Positions 58,950 through 64,000 of a stretch of DNA of 64,000 nucleotides are shown piece after piece (position 1 is the first letter of the stretch; every line of letters begins with the position of its first letter). The position numbers and the translations under genes are program-made. A model generated the notes under the pieces. The model saw only the letters and a program-made list of their open reading frames with translations, was not told the origin of the DNA and ran no database searches. This stretch comes from Oreocharis arfaki. Taxonomy: Eukaryota; Chordata; Aves; Passeriformes; Paramythiidae. The stretch lies in assembly GCA_013398015.1 (NCBI GenBank), contig VZRR01011613.1:4160-68159 (forward strand), read 5' to 3'.

Positions 58950-59904
58950 CAAAAAATTTAAAACTTTGTATCATTTCCAACAATAACTTTCCATACAGAA
59001 GATTGAGTAATCTGATCTGTTATCATGTATTCTGATTTTTGTAAATCAGTTTTATTTGGTGGAGCAAACATCTGTAGGAAAGCTTTCAACCAATTCCTGT
59101 GTTCACCCAGAAGAAATAACATAGATTGTATTTCAGACAAACCTGCAGCCAGAATAACCCAGATGAGTTACTGTACAAACTGCAGAGCTGCTTCAGACTT
59201 CCACAAACTCAAGGAAATCTATCGAATAAATCCATTAACAATTTTCTTCTTCTGTATCTTTTCACCACCATGGCACAGTCACCTTCAGTGGACATACAAA
59301 TTATGGGGTTCATGCAGTTTATAATTACCTTTTCAGTACTCAGTTGGCACTTGCAACAGCCAAATTTAGCTGGTTTATTATAAAGCTAGAAATAACCATA
59401 GGTATTTTGTCTATTCTGGCTTCTTACAACAAAGGCTCTGACTGAACACTGCTTCAAACTGTTATCAGCTACTCAAAACACCTGTGTTCCCTGTCACTGC
59501 CCCACAAAGAGCATAGATTATTTAGGCTGGGGGTTGATGTTAGAAGTCACTGGTGAATGAGATTCAAGGCGAGTTGGAAAGTATTAATTCTTAATGCTTT
59601 TAAAAAGAACTAATCAAATTGTAAATACATGAAGTAGTATTTGATAAATTTACTTTTTTCCTCCTATCGATCTTTAGCCAATTTATAAGGTGCTTTGAAG
59701 TAGAATAGCTTGAAAAAATGAGTTGTTTCAGGACATTTGGAAATACCTATCAAAGAGATGCAGCTTTTGCATCTCTTAGCAGCAGCATTTGGGCTCATTG
59801 GGAAACCTACCTGTTTGTCCAGTATTGTGATGTAGAGAAGTTAATGAAAACTTTATATAATACAGGTGAGTAATCTCATCCTTGTGTCTTTAATTCAGCA
59901 GAAC

Positions 59905-59909
59905 TAAGT
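59905..59909. repeat. Left target-site duplication TAAGT
   Basis: Exact match to 60616-60620, directly outside the LTR. Confidence 0.92.
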
Positions 59910-60615
59910 TGTCTTGGTTTGAAAGACAGGCGTCTGTTTAAGTGAGGCAGAAACCCCCTTTGAAATGGGAAATGCAACCCCCTTCCCTCCGGATTAATAT
60001 AACTTTGAAATTAAGGGGCTTTCAGGCAAGGATATGAGAAATACGAATAACAGTTCTTTACTAAGTTATATATGTATAAAACAAAACAAAACAATAAACA
60101 ACAATGACTATGGCAGTTATAACAAAACAGCACAGTCACCCAGTGCAGCCTTCTCGACTGCCAGGCAGCTTCCCCTCCTGGAGCAGTGCTGGTCACAGCG
60201 GGCAGCAGCGCTGGTGGCTCCCGGTGAGCAGGGTGGGTGCAACAGCTCTGGTGAGAAACAGTGGTCCTGTGGAAAAGGGTCTGGTCCTCGCCTGAAAGGT
60301 CCAGTGGTGTAGCTTCTTGTCCTCTGGAAGTCCAGCGGAGAAAAGCTCCCTTGTGCCTGAAAAACCTCTGATTATATCCAGGTGGGAAATGTTCAGCGCC
60401 TCCTCTCAGGCGGAGCATCTCACAATGGGGTGGTGAAGCACTGATGGGCCCATCAACAGGAGATAGTCCAGAGTCCCTTATCTACGATTCTTTTGGCAAG
60501 GCACAAATGCTCCTATTAACAGAACATAGTCCGGAGGGAGGAGGCAAAGAAACACTGCCCCACTTGGTTTCACAGCTCATGAAGATGGTAATAGAATATA
60601 CTGCAACCCAGGACA
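59910..60615 (-). mobile_element. Solo ERV LTR, 706 bp, with perfect 5-bp target duplication
   Basis: It starts TGTCTTGGTTTGAAAGACAG and ends CAACCCAGGACA, the two ends of a widespread songbird LTR family. Identical TAAGT 5-mers at 59905-59909 and 60616-60620 fix both limits. Transcription runs on the minus strand: a CCAAT-type box (complement of cacaatgggg near 60421), a TATA-like GATATAATC (complement of 60370-60378), and an AGTAAAG signal (complement of 60056-60062) in that order. A 5-bp duplication suits an ERVL-like element. Open frames at 60011-60418 (minus) and 60034-60312 (plus) lie within the GC-richer R/U3 part and are not genes. Confidence 0.93.
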
Positions 60616-60620
60616 TAAGT
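60616..60620. repeat. Right target-site duplication TAAGT
   Basis: Exact match to 59905-59909, directly outside the CA end of the LTR. Confidence 0.92.
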
Positions 60621-63600
60621 GAACCAAGAACTAAGCAGAACTAAACTCTTCTGATAGAGTTTTACAGGGCTTTTATTTCTTCCTACTAACACATGTAGGA
60701 AGAAACAGAGAAGTGTGTTTTAATTTCTATTTTTATTTTCACAGCAGAATGAGTGTTTGTCATACTTCATAGAATGACCAAAAGATTAAACCTGGTCTCA
60801 CTTTCACAGCTTTTAATTTTGATCAACTTCATGGGAGCTAGTCCAGACTTGAATATTTTAAGTGGGAGCAGGAAAATTTGACTCAGTATGGGCTTGATTC
60901 TGATTTCAGATGTGGTTGTCATCACCACAGCTCTTACTTGATTCAAAACCTTGGGTTAAGTGCATTAGCTGTTTGGCTCTGTCCTTTTCAGGTGGAAATT
61001 ACTGCAGGACCATTCAAATAAAGCCTTAATCAGGTGCCATACAAACTCCCGATTAAGGTTTTTAAATTACAAACTTGAAGTTAAAACCAATAGGGCATAA
61101 GAAATTCACAGAGAGGTGAATACAGAATCATTAATCTGAACCACTTTGAGTTTTGGCTCTGAATATGTTAGTAGAGTGCTTAATTAAATTGTGATCTTAC
61201 TCTTAGAAAAGTATCTGCTGTGAGCATACATTCACTTTTTGCTAATCAGTGTTGCTATACAATAGAAGTCATAGAAACAAGTTGTCATTTAGTATTTGAA
61301 TATGGAATAAAAGAATTTCAAGGAAAATATTTTGCTTTCTCTTAAGTAGCAATCACTGCAACACGACACCAGCAAGAACATCAGTATGGAGGTCTGAATG
61401 TATACCAAATTTCCCAGAACTGCATGGACCAGGATAAGGACAGGACTGAGCAGGGCTCCTCCACATCCCTGTGGCTCCTGTTTGCAGTGATGCCAAGCAC
61501 AATTAGCAGAGATTCAGTGGAGTGATGCCAATGGAAAAACAGAGTAAACCAAGCCAGAATCAGAACCATAAGTTTTTTCACATTTCCTTTCTGTTTACCA
61601 GCTGGACTTGCTGCTGTTCCCAACCCATTTTGTAGAAGAAACCATCACAGCAATGCACGAATTTCATGCTGGAGAGAACCAAAGCAATGCTTTGTATTTT
61701 GGCCAGGATCTTCTACATTTTCAGTGCAGGGTACCCTTAGGTGCAACTCAACCTCAGTTTTATCACTGCTGAGGAAATACTTCTTGGTCCCCCACTCAGG
61801 TTGCTGGGGTCAGTTGTTTAGCTGAGGTTATCTCTATAATCACATTGATGAGGAACAGGAGAACTCCCAGGAACCCAAGTTCTTCTGGCAGACAGAGTAG
61901 GTAGGACACAGCATTCAGGTGGCAAAGCTGCTTCTCTTCAGGTTGTAAACAGCTTTGCCTGAGACATCATCTGGAGGAGAGTTGGGATTCTGTGAAACTC
62001 GTTAGCCATCTAAAGAGATTAGGTGTTAATCATCTTTGGTGTTATAAATATGCACGGAAGGGGGATGAACAGCCTGTAAATTACTATTTGAACTGCCTCT
62101 GTGCTGGACTCTGCAAAGATTTTTCCTACACATCTGCTGCTGCTCTTTTCCAGACTCTTCCACGCATTTCCTTAGTCTGGGGGTGACTGGCTCCTCTCAA
62201 CCACTGGGATGAAGAGTGCTATTGATTTTTGACAAAGGTGGCATTTCCCCCAGCTCAGAATTGGCCCCCAGCAAGCCAAATGTGAGATTTGTGCTGGTCA
62301 AAACTGTCTTCACCACTGATCTTTCCAGTGTCAAGTGACACAACAGTGACACTGCCAGAGTCAGTCCAGGTGGGCTCAGCATCACCTCCAGAGAATCCCA
62401 GCCTAACAGACACGATGATTCTCTATAGGTTTTGGGATTTTTTTTCTCGAATTGTGACTAAGCAGAGGAGTTCAAAATGGAAAATTCAACTGGCACTGGG
62501 AAGGAGGAAGAAAGGATTCTCCAGGAAGAACTAATAGGTCACTGCAGGAAAGCCTGGACCTGGAAGTCCAGGAGGACTTAAATCAATGGGCATATTATCA
62601 GCTCTGGGCTAATTACCCTTTCCCCACGTTCAGTAAATGTGCACACCCTGAGTTTAAGACTGGATTTGGATTCCGCTCTCTTTAACAAAGCACTTTTCCA
62701 CTTCTCCGTCGAAGTTTCAGTAATTCAAGGCTCCTGCAAAGTGCCTGCTGCTACAATTTCAACTCATTTAAAAAGGAGTGAGCAAGCTCAGCCCATCCCA
62801 GGACATTCCCAAATACTCTTTGCAGGACTTAGAGAATTTCTTAGACTCCCCATGCAGCAAAGCTCAAATGGGCAGCTAAAAATTAAGTCCCTTTTATAGG
62901 TATTTTTTATATATTCACTAATTTAGGGAAACAAGTTCTTTACAGCAAGTCAACATAGGGTATGTGCAATGAATATTAGAGTGCTTAAAAAAGGAAAACA
63001 ATATAATATGTTCTCTGTGTGATTGGAGTATCCCCAGTGCTTGTTTTCCCATTAAGTGAAAAACCACAGAAAAGTAGGGATTATATAAAAAGGATATATC
63101 TGCAGTCACATCCAGGATATTGGTAGAAGCAACTAACAATATTTTTTTTTCTCAGAAGAGTGTTGTGAGAATTAACTCATATCTGAAAAAAAATGCTTTT
63201 AGTTCTGGGAGGAAGACCCTGGACAAATATAAACTATTTCAATATTTTGAACCAGTCTGGCAAAATTTCATCTTGCTGTGATCCAATTCCTCTTTGCTAC
63301 TTGCACTAGAAGATGGAAACAACAATAAGAATATTAAGGATTTTCTTATATATGAAGGAAGTCACTGCTTGGTGCAACTAAGAATTACCTGCATGATTAG
63401 ATGGGGTTATTACTGGTTAGTTAAACATTAAAATGGTTCTTGCAATCAATTAAAACACCATCTTAGGCTTTTTAGGGTACCTGATATAAGACTTTACACA
63501 CACAAGTCAGAATTTGACAAAAATGTAGAGATTGGTAGCACTTGTGTTGGTCTCTTAAAGCTGCACACAGAAAAACCAATAGTTTTAAACAAATATGATT

Positions 63601-64000
63601 TTGAGGCCTAAATGTAGAAATATTAACTTTCAAGGTGGGATATAAATTAACTAATCTGGAGGCTCTGTTGATTTGATATGACAGTGCAGAATTTTTATCT
63701 CATCAGTGAGTGATATTTTGCATATGAAGTTTGGAAACACAATATGTTTTTGTCATATAAAATACAGTTAATTTTGCTCACCACCACAAGGGAAATTTTG
63801 GACTAATTTTATCAACATGTTCTGTAATGAAATGAATTTTGGGGCTCCCAGGCTCAGTAACTTTCTCAGAAGATGAAATAGCACTTCTTAGTCTCACTCT
63901 GATGGTTGCTGGCAACTATAAAATTATGTAAATACTTTAAACAGGAACATTTTAAAAGGTTAGAAATTAACCATGGTGAAATTTGCTGCTCCTTTCTCTC
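60621..64000. other. Unique DNA, nothing recognised
   Basis: AT-rich sequence to the window end. Short open frames around 61381-61623 (minus) and 62197-62534 (both strands) resemble no known protein. No repeat family or RNA gene is seen. Confidence 0.45.

Noticed and set aside
1..64000. CRISPR arrays, operons, bacterial promoters
   Set aside because: The DNA is vertebrate; no regular repeat-spacer pattern or bacterial gene organisation is present.

Overview
This is a vertebrate window of non-coding DNA, almost certainly from a bird and most likely a songbird. The evidence is several CR1 retrotransposon 3' ends, carrying the bird-typical terminal repeat of ATTCTATGAT type, and a set of long terminal repeats (LTRs) resembling families common in passerine genomes. 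The rest is AT-rich and CpG-poor. The window contains a 32-base run of N inside a poly-A tract at about 10.9 kb. I find no convincing protein-coding gene, tRNA, rRNA or CRISPR array. Nearly every longer open frame is either chance or lies inside a transposable element. The sequence reads as a large intron or an intergenic stretch.

Layout. 0.8-1.4 kb: a GC-rich solo LTR on the minus strand. 2.2, 5.8-6.3, 8.9-9.1 and 9.7-9.9 kb: four CR1 3' fragments, all on the minus strand. 10.9 kb: poly-A with an assembly gap. 11-19 kb: unique AT-rich DNA, including homeodomain-motif-rich blocks that look like conserved non-coding elements. 19.2-19.85 kb: an LTR plus leader of an endogenous retrovirus (ERV) on the plus strand. 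20-28.8 kb: nothing recognised. 28.8-29.4 kb: an LTR of the TGTCCTGG type. 34.25-34.83 and 38.33-38.70 kb: two solo LTRs. 45.4-46.4 kb: two different LTRs in opposite orientation 39 bp apart, the second carrying a CR1 tail. About 49.5-50 kb: a further LTR. 58.4-58.95 kb: a second copy of the LTR family seen at 45.8 kb. 59.9-60.6 kb: a solo LTR with a perfect 5-bp target duplication.

Twelve of the fifteen recognisable insertions are on the minus strand. If the window is intronic, this would suggest a host gene transcribed on the plus strand, because sense-oriented LTRs and LINEs tend to be removed from introns. No exon here is secure. Two short open segments with good splice-site consensus (2447-2590 plus, 30191-30262 minus) are listed as candidates only. 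I do not see a new biological system. The most distinctive items are the clustered and nested LTRs at 45-46 kb, the same-family LTR pair about 12 kb apart, a perfect 15-bp hairpin at 46.8 kb, a G-quadruplex motif at 15.95 kb, and several blocks that look like regulatory DNA.
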